From Rhizobium anhuiense (GTDB lineage: Bacteria > Pseudomonadota > Alphaproteobacteria > Rhizobiales > Rhizobiaceae), in the NCBI RefSeq assembly GCF_003985145.1, contig NZ_ML133531.1, positions 124,001 to 188,000 of the forward strand: DNA of 64,000 nt. The letters run 5' to 3'. The notes below the pieces were generated by a model. The model was given only the letters and a program-made list of their open reading frames with translations, was not told where the DNA came from and searched no databases. Both the position numbers and the translations under genes were made by a program. The stretch's first letter is position 1. Each line of letters starts with the position of its first letter. Of this stretch, positions 8,214-16,656 are shown one piece after another.

Positions 8214-10754
8214 ATGTTGCATTTTTCCCGCTGGAAAACACTTCTGATTTGGCTGGTCGCGTTTGCGGCCATCGTCATCGCTGCGCCCAATTTGCTGACC
8301 GAGGCGCAGCGTTCCTCTCTGCCGGACTGGTTGCGCCACGACCGCATGACGCTCGGCCTCGACCTGCAGGGCGGTTCGCATATCGTTCTGAAGGTCGAGC
8401 GTTCCGATATCGTCAAGGACCGCCTGGAGCAGGCGGTCGCCAATGTGCGCAACGCGCTGCGCGGCGCCGGCATCCGCTACACCGGGCTGACCGGCAATGA
8501 CCAGACCGTCACCGTCCGGATCACCGATCCGGCCCAGACACAGGCGGCGGTCGATCTCCTCAAGCCTTTGACGACGGCTGCGGGACGTTCAGGACCAGAG
8601 ATCGCGCTGCAGCAGGGCGGGGAGGGGCAACTTTCGCTGCAGATTTCCGACGCCGGCATTACCGCCGACGTCGCCTCGGCCCGGACCCGGTCGCTCGATA
8701 TCGTAGGCCGCCGCATCGCCGGATTCGGCTATGACAATTTCCTCGTTCGCCCCGATGGCGCCGATCGAATTGTCGTCCAGGTGCTGGGCTCGCTCGATGC
8801 GGAGCGGCTGAAAAACATCCTGAACCAGCCGGCCAAGCTTTCCTTTCATCTGATCGATGAAAGCATGTCGGGGCAGGAAGCGCTGAACGGCCGTTGGCCG
8901 GCCACATCGCAGGTGCTCTATTCGCTGGACGATCCGCCGGTACCTTATCTCGTCGACCGCACCGCCTTCGTCACCGGCAGCAACATGGTCGATATCGAGC
9001 CTGTCGTCGACCCGCAGACGCAGGATACCTCGATCACCTACCGTCTCGACGCCGAGGGCACGCAGCGGCTGGCGCAGGCGACCGGGCAGAATATCGGCAA
9101 GCACCTTGCCATCGTTTTCGATGACCAGGTAATGTCGTCACCGGTCATCGATGCGGCGATCACCGGCGGTGAGGGCCGGATTTCGGCAAACTTCTCCGAG
9201 GATGGCGTCCGCGACCTTGCCATCATGCTGCGCGGCGGCGCCTTGCCGGCGACGCTGACGAGCGTTGAGGAGCGTAGCGTCAGCCCCACATTCGGCGCCG
9301 ATTCCATCTTCAGCGGCCTTATTGCCGGCCTCGTCGCCGTTGTGCTCGTCGCAGCGCTGATGATCGCGCTTTACCGTATTCTCGGCGTCATCGCCGTCGT
9401 CTCGCTCTTCTTCAACCTGATCCTCATCGTCGCGGTGCTCAGCCTTGCCGGCGCGACGCTCACCTTGCCGGGCATTGCCGGCATCGTGCTCATCGTCGGC
9501 ATGGCCGTCGACTCGAACGTGCTGATCTACGAGCGCATCCGGGAAGAAGAGAAAACCACCCATTCCTTTGCGGAGGCCGTCGGCCGGGGTTTCTCGCGCG
9601 CATTCGCAACGATCGTCGACGCGAATGTCACGATCTTCATCGCCGCCATTATCCTCTTCTTCCTCGGCAGCGAAACCATCCGCGGTTTCGCGGTGACGCT
9701 GGCGGTCGGCATCCTGACGACCGTCTTCACGGCTTTCACGCTGACGCGCTCGATCGTCGGCGCCTGGCTGAGACGGCGCCATCCCCGGCATCTGCCGAAG
9801 AGTGTCCTGACCCATCTTTTCGAGCATGCCAATATTCGTTTCATGGGGATCCGCCGTTATGTCTTCACGGCCTCGGCGGTTATTTCGCTGATCGCCATGG
9901 CCGCTTTTGCCACCGTCGGTCTGCATCTCGGCATCGATTTCACCGGCGGCTCGCTGATCGAGGTAACGGCGAAGCAGGGCAATGCCGACATCGCCGATCT
10001 CAGCTCGCGTCTGAATGATCTCAATCTTGGCGATATCAGTGTCGAGCGTACCGGCGGCCCGGCGAACGCGCGGATCCGCATCGCTTCCCAGGGCGGCGGC
10101 GAGAATGCCGAACAGTCGGCGGCGACGCTGGTGCGCGGCGAGCTCCAGGAGGATTATGATTTCCGCCGAGTCGAGGTCGTCGGCCCCGCCATCTCGGGCG
10201 AATTGACGATGATGGCGACGCTCGGCGTGCTGGCAGCGCTGGCGGCGATCCTGATCTACATCTGGATCCGCTTCGAATGGCAGTTCGCAGTCGGCGCCAT
10301 CGTCGCAACGCTGCACGACGTCATCATCATGCTCGGTCTTTTCGTCCTCACCGGCATCGAGTTCAATCTGACGAGCATCGCCGCGGTCCTGACCATCGTC
10401 GGTTATTCCCTGAACGACACGGTCGTGGTCTATGACCGCATGCGCGAGAATCTCAAGCGATACAAGAAGATGCCGCTGCCGATCCTGATCGATGCCTCGA
10501 TCAACCAGACGCTGTCGCGCACCGTTCTGACCGCGGCGACGACGCTGCTCGCCTTGCTCGCACTCTATCTCTTCGGGGGCGACGTCATCCGCTCCTTCAC
10601 CTTTACGATGCTCTTCGGCGTCGCTCTCGGCACTTTCTCTTCGATCTATATCGCCGCTCCTGTATTGATCGTCTTCCGGCTGCGGCCGGAGGCTCCCGAC
10701 GGGGAAGAGAGCAACAAGACGGATGCTGGTGTAAAATCCGGCACGGTGGTTTGA
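8214..10754 (+). CDS. secDF: SecD-SecF fusion protein translocase
   Basis: An 846-residue membrane protein combining SecD (about residues 1-510) and SecF (about 540-830) in one chain, common in rhizobia. The SecD part has the LGLDLQGGSHIVL motif, the large periplasmic domain and the GMAVDSNVLIYERIREE helix; the SecF part has GIDFTGGSL and YSLNDTVVVYDRMREN. The protein uses the proton motive force to help late translocation. Co-oriented with yajC and the Mth938-like gene that starts 4 bp later. Confidence 0.96.
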   Translation: MLHFSRWKTLLIWLVAFAAIVIAAPNLLTEAQRSSLPDWLRHDRMTLGLDLQGGSHIVLKVERSDIVKDRLEQAVANVRNALRGAGIRYTGLTGNDQTVTVRITDPAQTQAAVDLLKPLTTAAGRSGPEIALQQGGEGQLSLQISDAGITADVASARTRSLDIVGRRIAGFGYDNFLVRPDGADRIVVQVLGSLDAERLKNILNQPAKLSFHLIDESMSGQEALNGRWPATSQVLYSLDDPPVPYLVDRTAFVTGSNMVDIEPVVDPQTQDTSITYRLDAEGTQRLAQATGQNIGKHLAIVFDDQVMSSPVIDAAITGGEGRISANFSEDGVRDLAIMLRGGALPATLTSVEERSVSPTFGADSIFSGLIAGLVAVVLVAALMIALYRILGVIAVVSLFFNLILIVAVLSLAGATLTLPGIAGIVLIVGMAVDSNVLIYERIREEEKTTHSFAEAVGRGFSRAFATIVDANVTIFIAAIILFFLGSETIRGFAVTLAVGILTTVFTAFTLTRSIVGAWLRRRHPRHLPKSVLTHLFEHANIRFMGIRRYVFTASAVISLIAMAAFATVGLHLGIDFTGGSLIEVTAKQGNADIADLSSRLNDLNLGDISVERTGGPANARIRIASQGGGENAEQSAATLVRGELQEDYDFRRVEVVGPAISGELTMMATLGVLAALAAILIYIWIRFEWQFAVGAIVATLHDVIIMLGLFVLTGIEFNLTSIAAVLTIVGYSLNDTVVVYDRMRENLKRYKKMPLPILIDASINQTLSRTVLTAATTLLALLALYLFGGDVIRSFTFTMLFGVALGTFSSIYIAAPVLIVFRLRPEAPDGEESNKTDAGVKSGTVV

Positions 10755-10758
10755 AAAC

Positions 10759-11145
10759 ATGGCAAAAGGCATAGAAATCCGCGCTGCGCATTTCCCCGGG
10801 CGCGCCCCGATCGACACTTACGGCAATGGCGGTTTCCGTTTTGCCGACATGTCGCATCGCGGCTCGATCCTTTGCCTGCCTTCCGGCATTCATGGCTGGG
10901 ACATGGATATGTCGAAACCGCTGTCGCCGGAAAATTTCCGCCGTGTGCTGGATGAGGCTAGTGATATCGAAGTTTTGCTCGTCGGCACCGGAACCGAGCT
11001 TCGCCGTCTGCCCGAGGAATTGAAGCTGGCGCTGAAATCGCGCGGCATCTCCTCCGATCCGATGAGCACCGGGGCTGCGGTGCGCACCTTCAATATCATG
11101 CTCTCGGAGCAGCGCGCCGTCGCCGCGGCATTGATCGCGGTCTGA
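10759..11145 (+). CDS. Mth938-like domain protein (DUF498)
   Basis: A 128-residue protein with the fold signature of the Mth938/NDUFAF3 family: IEIRAAHFPGRAPIDTYGNG near the start, then GSILCLPSG and VEVLLVGTGTE-like strands. Here the last reads EVLLVGTGTELRRLP. The mitochondrial relative NDUFAF3 assists complex I assembly; the bacterial role is not settled. It is packed between secDF (4 bp) and the squalene/phytoene synthase-like gene (2 bp). Confidence 0.82.
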   Translation: MAKGIEIRAAHFPGRAPIDTYGNGGFRFADMSHRGSILCLPSGIHGWDMDMSKPLSPENFRRVLDEASDIEVLLVGTGTELRRLPEELKLALKSRGISSDPMSTGAAVRTFNIMLSEQRAVAAALIAV

Positions 11146-11147
11146 CG

Positions 11148-12005
11148 ATGACGGAAGCGAATAGTACGACGAACCAGGAGATCTGCCTGGCGATGCTGCG
11201 TGACAGCGATCGCGACCGCTATCTCGCCTGTCTGCTGTCGCAGGAGGAAAAGCGCGGCGCGCTTGCAGCTCTCTATGTCTTTAATGCCGAGCTTGCCCGC
11301 GTCCGCGATCTCGTGCACGAGCCGTTGCCTGGCGAAGTCAGGCTGCAATATTGGCACGATCTGCTGGAAGGCAGCGCACATGGCTCGACGGCGGCCAATC
11401 CCGTCGCCTCTGCACTTCTGGCCGCGATCGAAACGCACCGTCTGCCGCGCAAGACGCTGATCGACATGATCGAGGCCCGCACTTTCGATCTCTATGACGA
11501 TCCGATGGAGACCCGTCTCTCGCTTGAAGGTTACGCCGGCGAGACGGCATCCGCCCTGATCCAGCTGGCAAGCCTCGTGCTTTCGCCTGAGGAGGCCGCA
11601 CGATCGGCCGACGCTGCCGGCCATGCCGGCGTTGCCCAGGCCGTCGCCGGGCTATTGCTGCTGATGCCGCTGCATCGCCGCCGCGGCCAGGTCTATATTC
11701 CGCTGCAGATCCTGTCGGCAACCGGTCTCGACCGCGATACCTTCCTTGCCGGCGACGACAGGGCGCGCATCTCCGCCGCCATCGAGGCTTTTGCCGGTCT
11801 TGGTCGCGAACATCTGGCGAAGGCGAGAGCGGCAGGGCCGATTGCGGCAGCCGTGTTTCCAGCCTTCCTGCCGACGGTGCTCGCCGAACCGGTGCTCGTC
11901 AAGGCGCAAAAACGCGGCGCCTCGCTGTTCGACCATCCGCTGCAGCCGCCGCAATGGCGCCGCCAGCTGCGGATGGGGCTGGCTGCGGCACGCCGGAAAA
12001 TCTGA
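11148..12005 (+). CDS. Squalene/phytoene synthase family protein
   Basis: A 285-residue protein of the trans-isoprenyl head-to-head synthase fold. It has an N-terminal DRDRYLACLLSQEEKR segment, ALYVFNAELARVRDLV, and LIDMIEARTFDLYDDP corresponding to the second Asp-rich region. The first DxxxD motif is poorly kept (the region reads FNAELARVRD), as in the alphaproteobacterial subgroup found in the secDF operon. This subgroup resembles the mitochondrial assembly factor NDUFAF6, so a complex I role is as likely as isoprenoid synthesis. Confidence 0.78.
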   Translation: MTEANSTTNQEICLAMLRDSDRDRYLACLLSQEEKRGALAALYVFNAELARVRDLVHEPLPGEVRLQYWHDLLEGSAHGSTAANPVASALLAAIETHRLPRKTLIDMIEARTFDLYDDPMETRLSLEGYAGETASALIQLASLVLSPEEAARSADAAGHAGVAQAVAGLLLLMPLHRRRGQVYIPLQILSATGLDRDTFLAGDDRARISAAIEAFAGLGREHLAKARAAGPIAAAVFPAFLPTVLAEPVLVKAQKRGASLFDHPLQPPQWRRQLRMGLAAARRKI

Positions 12006-12076
12006 CATCGGTCAAATTCGCGCAAGTCTCGCGCGGTACAACACTTCCACCGCTACCCTTTGATCGGAGACTCGGC

Positions 12077-12544
12077 GTGGGCATTATCGTCTGGTGCGTT
12101 CTTTTCGCCATCGTTGTTTTCTTTGCTTTTGTGGCCACACGCATGGCCGCGCAGAACAAGGAAGATGGCCTGCATGACACGGGCCTCGCCATCATCGAGT
12201 TCGGCCGCGCCTTTCCGACCGAGGCGATCCGCCAGTTGCAGGCGACGGAAAACGGCCAGGCAATCTTCGTACGCCTGCACGATAACAAGGCGGGCTTCAT
12301 GCGCAACATGTCGCGCCACTTCGCCTGCCATCTGATCGAGCCGGGCCGCGTGCGTGTCGTCGGTTCGGAAACGGGCAGGGGACTGATGGTCGACTTCCTC
12401 GATGCGCCCCATCACAATGGTGATTTTGAATTCGCTTCCGCCAAGGAGGCTTCCGAAGTGTCGCTCTGGCTGCTCGGCAATTATATTGCCGAGCCGGATA
12501 AGGACCTGCCATCCGGCAATCTGCCGGCGGCGAACAAGCAGTAG
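12077..12544 (+). CDS. Conserved membrane-anchored protein, unknown role
   Basis: A 155-residue protein with one N-terminal membrane helix (residues 2-20, IIVWCVLFAIVVFFAFVAT) and a soluble domain containing GENGQAIFVRLHDNKAGFM-like strands. I chose the GTG at 12077 because it places the helix at the N-terminus and follows a GGAG-like ribosome site; an upstream in-frame ATG at 11954 would overlap the preceding gene by 52 bp. It ends just before trmFO, which is convergent. I do not recognise a characterised family. Confidence 0.75.
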   Translation: MGIIVWCVLFAIVVFFAFVATRMAAQNKEDGLHDTGLAIIEFGRAFPTEAIRQLQATENGQAIFVRLHDNKAGFMRNMSRHFACHLIEPGRVRVVGSETGRGLMVDFLDAPHHNGDFEFASAKEASEVSLWLLGNYIAEPDKDLPSGNLPAANKQ

Positions 12545-12553
12545 AAGCGCCGG

Positions 12554-13987
12554 TCAGGCGCTCTCGGCAAGCGTCAGACTCTGGCCAAGCCAGGCGGCGC
12601 AGTCTGCCAGCGCGCGGCGCGCGATCAGTTGCCGCTTCATGATCGTCTTGTCCTTGCCGCGGAAACGCTTGACGCCTTCGGGTTTTACGATCGAACCGGG
12701 TTGGAGCTCCGGAAACAGCCCGAAATTGATGTTCATCGGCTGGAACGATCGTTTACCCGGCTCCTCGTCGGTGACGATATGACCACCGGTGATATGGCCG
12801 AGCAGCGAGCCGAGCGCCGTCGTCGCCGGCGGCAGCGAGATCGCTTCGCCCTTGCGTTCGGCGGCGGCGAAACGCCCGGCCAGCAGCCCGACGCTGGCGC
12901 TTTCGACATAACCCTCGCAACCGGTGATCTGACCGGCAAAGCGCAGGCCGGGCCGCGATTTCAGCGTCAGCGACGGGTCGAGCAGGGTGGGGGAGTTCAT
13001 ATAGGTGTTGCGGTGCAGGCCGCCGAGACGGGCAAATTCTGCATTTTGCAGACCCGGGATCATCCGGAAGATGTCCGCCTGTGCGCCATATTTCAGTTTC
13101 GTCTGAAAGCCGACCATATTGTAGAGCGTGCCGAGCGCATTGTCCTGCCGCAGCTGCACGACGGCATAGGCCTTGACCGTCGGATTATGCGCGTTCGTCA
13201 GCCCCATCGGCTTCATCGGCCCGTGGCGCAGCGTCTCGCGGCCGCGTTCGGCCATCACTTCGATCGGCAGACAGCCGTCGAAATAGGGCGTGCCTTCCCA
13301 TTCCTTGAAACCGACCGTGTCGCCTGATACCAGCGCGTCGACGAAGGCATTGTACTGCGCCTCGTCCATCGGACAGTTGATGTAATCCTTGCCGGTGCCG
13401 CCGGGACCGACCTTGTCGTAGCGCGACTGATACCAGCAGATATCCATGTCGATGCTCTCGCGGTAGACGATCGGCGCGATGGCGTCGAAGAAGGCGAGCG
13501 AATCCTCGCCCGTTTCCGCCTGGATAGCGTTTGCGAGCGACGGCGCCGTCAGCGGTCCGGTGGCGACGATGGCGAGATCCCAGTCGCGGGGCGGCAGGCC
13601 GGTGATCTCTTCCCGCACGACCGTGATGAGCGGGTGCTCGTGGATTGCCTTGGTCACGGCCTCAGAGAAGCCATCGCGATCGACGGCGAGTGCGCCGCCG
13701 GCCGGCACCTGGCATCGATCGGCAGCGGCCATGATCAGCGAGCCCGCCATGCGCATTTCGGCATGGATGACGCCGACGGCATTGCTAGTCGCATCGTCGG
13801 AGCGGAAGGAGTTGGAGCAGACGAGTTCGGCCAGGCCGTCGGTCTTGTGCGCATCGGTGCCGCGTACGCCGCGCATTTCATGCAGGATGACGGGAATGCC
13901 GGAACTGGCGATCTGCCAGGCGGCTTCCGAACCGGCAAGCCCGCCGCCGACGACGTGGATGGGGGAATAGGAGGAGGTCGTGTTCAT
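12554..13987 (-). CDS. trmFO: Folate-dependent tRNA(uracil-54-C5)-methyltransferase TrmFO
   Basis: A 477-residue flavoprotein that makes ribothymidine at position 54 of tRNAs using methylenetetrahydrofolate and FADH2. The N-terminal FAD-binding motif (VVGGGLAGSEAAWQIA, residues 12-27) and the downstream ELVCSNSFRSDD block are TrmFO hallmarks. The C-terminus carries the conserved NINFGLFP and GHITGG segments. It is monocistronic on the minus strand. Confidence 0.97.
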   Translation of the reverse strand: MNTTSSYSPIHVVGGGLAGSEAAWQIASSGIPVILHEMRGVRGTDAHKTDGLAELVCSNSFRSDDATSNAVGVIHAEMRMAGSLIMAAADRCQVPAGGALAVDRDGFSEAVTKAIHEHPLITVVREEITGLPPRDWDLAIVATGPLTAPSLANAIQAETGEDSLAFFDAIAPIVYRESIDMDICWYQSRYDKVGPGGTGKDYINCPMDEAQYNAFVDALVSGDTVGFKEWEGTPYFDGCLPIEVMAERGRETLRHGPMKPMGLTNAHNPTVKAYAVVQLRQDNALGTLYNMVGFQTKLKYGAQADIFRMIPGLQNAEFARLGGLHRNTYMNSPTLLDPSLTLKSRPGLRFAGQITGCEGYVESASVGLLAGRFAAAERKGEAISLPPATTALGSLLGHITGGHIVTDEEPGKRSFQPMNINFGLFPELQPGSIVKPEGVKRFRGKDKTIMKRQLIARRALADCAAWLGQSLTLAESA

Positions 13988-14038
13988 CCCGGGCTGATAT
14001 CATGTCGGCAGGTGCGATCCAACACCCCGGAATCAAAA

Positions 14039-14058
14039 ACGGCGCCTGATGGCGCCGT
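14039..14058 (-). terminator. Intrinsic terminator after first DUF1127 gene
   Basis: Perfect hairpin ACGGCGCC / GGCGCCGT (14039-14046 and 14051-14058) with a 4-base loop. On the minus strand it is followed by a T run (14034-14038), so it ends transcription of the DUF1127 gene before trmFO. Confidence 0.8.
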
Positions 14059-14080
14059 CTTGGAAGCATCGTGCCCGTTA

Positions 14081-14224
14081 TTAACGGAACGAGCGGGATG
14101 CGATATTGCGGATGTCGTAGCGGCTGACGCCGATATCGGACAGGGTCTGGTTGGAAAGGCCGCCGAGTTCGTTGAGCGTACGGCGGTAGCTGAGCCAGCT
14201 TTTTGCAATGCGGATCGGGTTCAT
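14081..14224 (-). CDS. DUF1127 small protein
   Basis: A 47-residue Arg-rich protein running from ATG at 14224 to TAA at 14081. It has the DUF1127 pattern: an N-terminal helix (IAKSWLSYRRTLNELGGLS) followed by TLSDIGVSRYDIRNIAS. Proteins of this family are small RNA- or protein-binding factors in alphaproteobacteria, and some act in sRNA turnover and carbon or phosphate metabolism. It has its own terminator, and a promoter-like AT-rich region lies above 14225. Confidence 0.88.
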   Translation of the reverse strand: MNPIRIAKSWLSYRRTLNELGGLSNQTLSDIGVSRYDIRNIASRSFR

Positions 14225-14441
14225 CGTTTTCTTCCTATGTCCGCGGGACGGCGGGATCGCCTGTCTCTCTGCGGTTGGTGTTTATATAGGCGATATCGGT
14301 CCTATTGTGCAGTGCAAATAAAAGGCGTCTGCCATGCAATTGTGCAATGTGATGCTCGTAAATTGGGCGGTGAATATTTTTTGAGCGGGCTAAAGAAGCG
14401 GAAAAACATGCAACCGCGGTGCCAGCCGCATGCAGACAAAA

Positions 14442-14518
14442 GAAAACGCCCGCTGTGGGTACAGCGGGCGTTTCAATCGAGAACAATCGCGCTTGGGAGG
14501 AGCCGCGATCGCCTGGAA
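14442..14518 (-). ncRNA. CUCCUCCC-loop small RNA in DUF1127 3' UTR (cuckoo/CcsR type)
   Basis: Directly after the stop codon of the DUF1127 gene, the minus strand forms a hairpin with stem ATCGCG / CGCGAT (14504-14509 and 14486-14491). The 12-base loop contains CTCCTCCC (complement of 14495-14502), and a strong terminator follows. A DUF1127 gene followed by hairpins that expose a CUCCUCCC anti-Shine-Dalgarno motif is the known layout of the alphaproteobacterial cuckoo/CcsR RNAs, first described in Rhodobacter with CcaF1. The 5' end, probably made by processing, cannot be read from the sequence. Confidence 0.65.
14446..14471 (-). terminator. Intrinsic terminator of DUF1127-sRNA unit
   Basis: Perfect 11-bp stem ACGCCCGCTGT / ACAGCGGGCGT (14446-14456 and 14461-14471) with a 4-base loop. 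On the minus strand it is followed by a short T run (14443-14445). It ends the DUF1127 mRNA and the small RNA embedded in its 3' end. Confidence 0.85.
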
Positions 14519-14665
14519 TTAGCGGGCAGAAGCCTCACGGGCAACGCGATGGATATCCGAACGGTCGATGCCGAGATCATGCAATTCGCGGTTGGTCATG
14601 CGGCCAAGTTCCGTGACGGTCTGACGATACTTGCGCCAGTTATTGAAAGAGCGAGAGAAGTTCAT
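14519..14665 (-). CDS. DUF1127 small protein, CcaF1-like
   Basis: A 48-residue protein with the DUF1127 pattern NWRKYRQTVTELGRMTNREL then HDLGIDRSDIHRVARE. I chose the ATG at 14665 because it follows an AAGGGG ribosome site at 7 bp spacing; an in-frame ATG at 14755 would add 30 unrelated residues. It is followed directly by a CUCCUCCC-loop hairpin and a terminator, the arrangement known for CcaF1 with CcsR sRNAs, where the protein affects maturation and turnover of the sRNAs. Confidence 0.85.
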   Translation of the reverse strand: MNFSRSFNNWRKYRQTVTELGRMTNRELHDLGIDRSDIHRVAREASAR

Positions 14666-15094
14666 GTTAAGCCCCTTTCCGAGGGTTTCATCTGCCAGCA
14701 GCCACCGATCGGCGCTGACCTCTATTTGATGACTGGAATATATGTTGCGGCGCAAAAGACTAAAACAGCCAAGTTTTCAAATCACCTATGCGGCATACGC
14801 AATGCTCCAGGGGTATTTGACGCAGACTTACCGTTTTTTGGTCAACGAATAGGCAGAATGACTCTTGGGGAAGCAATCCGGTTGAGAGCGACCAATGGCG
14901 TGCCGTTGTCGAAAAACGCCGCGCTCTCCGGTGAAGCCGCCCGCCCAGCCGGAGCAAAGAAGTGTTTCGCTTCAAATTGGAAGCCGCCCATTTGTCTGCA
15001 GGCTCGGTGGGGCGGTGTGGCGATAATGTGGCGCGACGGCGCCATGCGAGGGAAAGCCCCGGACCGTCAATGCTTTAATCGGGCTGTCGCTCAA
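14666..15094. other. Intergenic region without recognisable gene
   Basis: About 430 bp between the second DUF1127 gene and the next sRNA. Open frames here are short or antisense and have no convincing ribosome site. The part next to 14666 must hold the DUF1127 promoter, but no clear -35/-10 pair with standard spacing was seen. Confidence 0.5.
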
Positions 15095-15095
15095 C

Positions 15096-15285
15096 AAAAA
15101 CGCCCGCCGGGGGAGGATCCGGCGGGCGTGTTATGGTGACTGGCAACTGGGAGGAGGAGTGTTGCCAGCCTATCGCAGCGCGCTGGGAGGAGGAGTGCGC
15201 AGCTGCGAATCTCGTCACGGACAAGCATCCGCGGGCGTCCGGCTGATGCCGGGCCGGGGCGCCATCCCCGTGCTTCGATACCTCA
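15096..15285 (-). ncRNA. Three-hairpin anti-Shine-Dalgarno sRNA, NfeR1/alpha-r14-like
   Basis: The minus strand forms three successive hairpins, each exposing a pyrimidine-rich anti-SD motif in its loop. (a) GCGC stem (15197-15200 / 15080+100-15183) with loop ACTCCTCCTCCCA. (b) A perfect 8-bp stem CTGGCAAC / GTTGCCAG (15140-15147 and 15161-15168) with the same loop. (c) A perfect 10-bp terminator stem (15101-15110 and 15119-15128) with loop ATCCTCCC, then a T run. This is the architecture of the rhizobial alpha-r14 family (NfeR1). The 3' end is well defined; the 5' end could be anywhere from about 15215 to 15285, the latter being set by the promoter at 15293-15322. Confidence 0.7.
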
Positions 15286-15292
15286 AACAAAT

Positions 15293-15322
15293 AGTATGAC
15301 TAATGATTATTTTGCAGTGCAA
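15293..15322 (-). promoter_or_regulatory. Candidate promoter of NfeR1-like sRNA
   Basis: On the minus strand a TTGCAC -35 box (complement of 15317-15322), an 18-bp spacer and a CATACT -10 box (complement of 15293-15298). The -35 region lies in a perfect 11-bp palindrome TTGCAGTGCAA (15312-15322), a possible regulator site. A related TGTGCAGTGCAA string occurs upstream of the first DUF1127 gene near 14305. Confidence 0.4.
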
Positions 15323-15537
15323 TAAATTCATGAGTGGTATGCGTAATGCGCATGCCTCTCCGTTCATATGTCTATATTAGCGCTTCTGACGTTAGCGGCC
15401 GGTTAACACTCGATACAAGTTAGACCAATGAGGAACTTGTATATTTGCCGCAGGAGCGTTTGCGAACACCTCTGCTGCGTCTATAACGGCGAGAGCCGCA
15501 GTGCCGCAGTCGGCGTCGCGGAAATAAGGGGTGGAGC

Positions 15538-16656
15538 ATGTATCGCGGCAGATTGGAGCGGGATCTCTCCCTCTGGGTGGGCAAGGGCCTGCTCGGTCAG
15601 GAAACGGCAAGCGCACTTCTCGCCGAATATGACAGCCGCCCGGCAAGTTTCAGCCTCGGCAGGGTGCTGATGGCGCTGGCGGCGGTGCTGCTTGCCGCTG
15701 CCATCCTGCTGGTCGTCGCCTCCAACTGGGAGGCCATCCCGCGCCTTGTCCGCGTCGGCGGCATCCTCGCGCTGATCTGGGTGGTGCACATCGCCGCCGC
15801 CCGGATGCTTGCCCGCGGTTCGACAGCGGCCGCAAGCGGCTTGCTGGTCATCGGCGCGATGAGTTTCGGCGGCGCCATCTCACTTGTCGGGCAGATGTAT
15901 CATCTCTCCGGCGACGAGCAGACGGTGATGTATCTCTGGTTCGCCATCGCGACGATCTCGGCAATCCTGTTCCGTTCGGGCGCCGTGACCATCGTCGCCG
16001 GCTTCCTCTCCTGGGCGTCGTTCGCCGTCTACCTGCAGAATAACGACACGCATTGGATAGGCTTCGATCCCTGGATGGTGCCCATCATGGCGGCGATCAC
16101 AATCGCCCTGGTGCGGTATACCGGCGCCGAGCGGGCCCGCCATCTGGCCTATCTGCTTTTGATCGGCTGGCTCGCCTGGCTCTATACTCTCTATGAGGAG
16201 ATCGCCGTGGCGCTCGCCTTCGCGATCGGCGGCATGGTGGCCTTCGTCCTGACGGCGTTGCCGCTCCCGCGGATCGCCTCCCTGGTCAGGAGCGCCGGTG
16301 CGGCCCCGGCCTTCTACAGCTTCCTTGTCGCCGCGATCGGCTTCCTGCTGCTGCATATCGAGATCGAGGACGGCTGGCGGCTGGTGGTGCTTGGCGTGGC
16401 GACGCTTGCCGCTTCCGTGCTGGCAATCGCCCTGCATGGCAGGAATAACGGCGCGGTGCGTTATCTCGCCTACACCACCTTTGCCGCCGAGATGCTGTAT
16501 CTTGCCTCCGTCACCGTCGGCTCGATCCTCGGTACGTCGAGCCTCTTCCTGTTCTCCGGTCTCGTGGTGGCACTTGTCGCGTGGATCGTCATCCGTCTCG
16601 AGCGGCGTTTTTCGGCGAATGCACAGTCGGCGAATGGACAGGGGGAGCGCGCATGA
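15538..16656 (+). CDS. DUF2157 membrane protein
   Basis: A 372-residue protein with a short soluble N-terminus (RDLSLWVGKGLLGQETA-like, residues 7-23) and about ten hydrophobic helices, the DUF2157 layout. Function is unknown. The adjacent GDYXXLXY gene starts within its stop codon (ATGA), and the two form a recognised conserved pair, so they probably act together in the membrane. Confidence 0.82.
   Translation: MYRGRLERDLSLWVGKGLLGQETASALLAEYDSRPASFSLGRVLMALAAVLLAAAILLVVASNWEAIPRLVRVGGILALIWVVHIAAARMLARGSTAAASGLLVIGAMSFGGAISLVGQMYHLSGDEQTVMYLWFAIATISAILFRSGAVTIVAGFLSWASFAVYLQNNDTHWIGFDPWMVPIMAAITIALVRYTGAERARHLAYLLLIGWLAWLYTLYEEIAVALAFAIGGMVAFVLTALPLPRIASLVRSAGAAPAFYSFLVAAIGFLLLHIEIEDGWRLVVLGVATLAASVLAIALHGRNNGAVRYLAYTTFAAEMLYLASVTVGSILGTSSLFLFSGLVVALVAWIVIRLERRFSANAQSANGQGERA

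Noticed and set aside
9138..10817. 559-codon minus-strand open frame opposite secDF
   Set aside because: It is antisense to a conserved gene, with composition dominated by Asp, Arg, Glu and Gln typical of the complement of GC-rich coding DNA, and shows no motif.
13634..15139. 501-codon plus-strand open frame across trmFO antisense, a DUF1127 gene and the sRNA region
   Set aside because: It runs through terminators and opposite trmFO and both DUF1127 genes, has no ribosome site and no recognisable domain.
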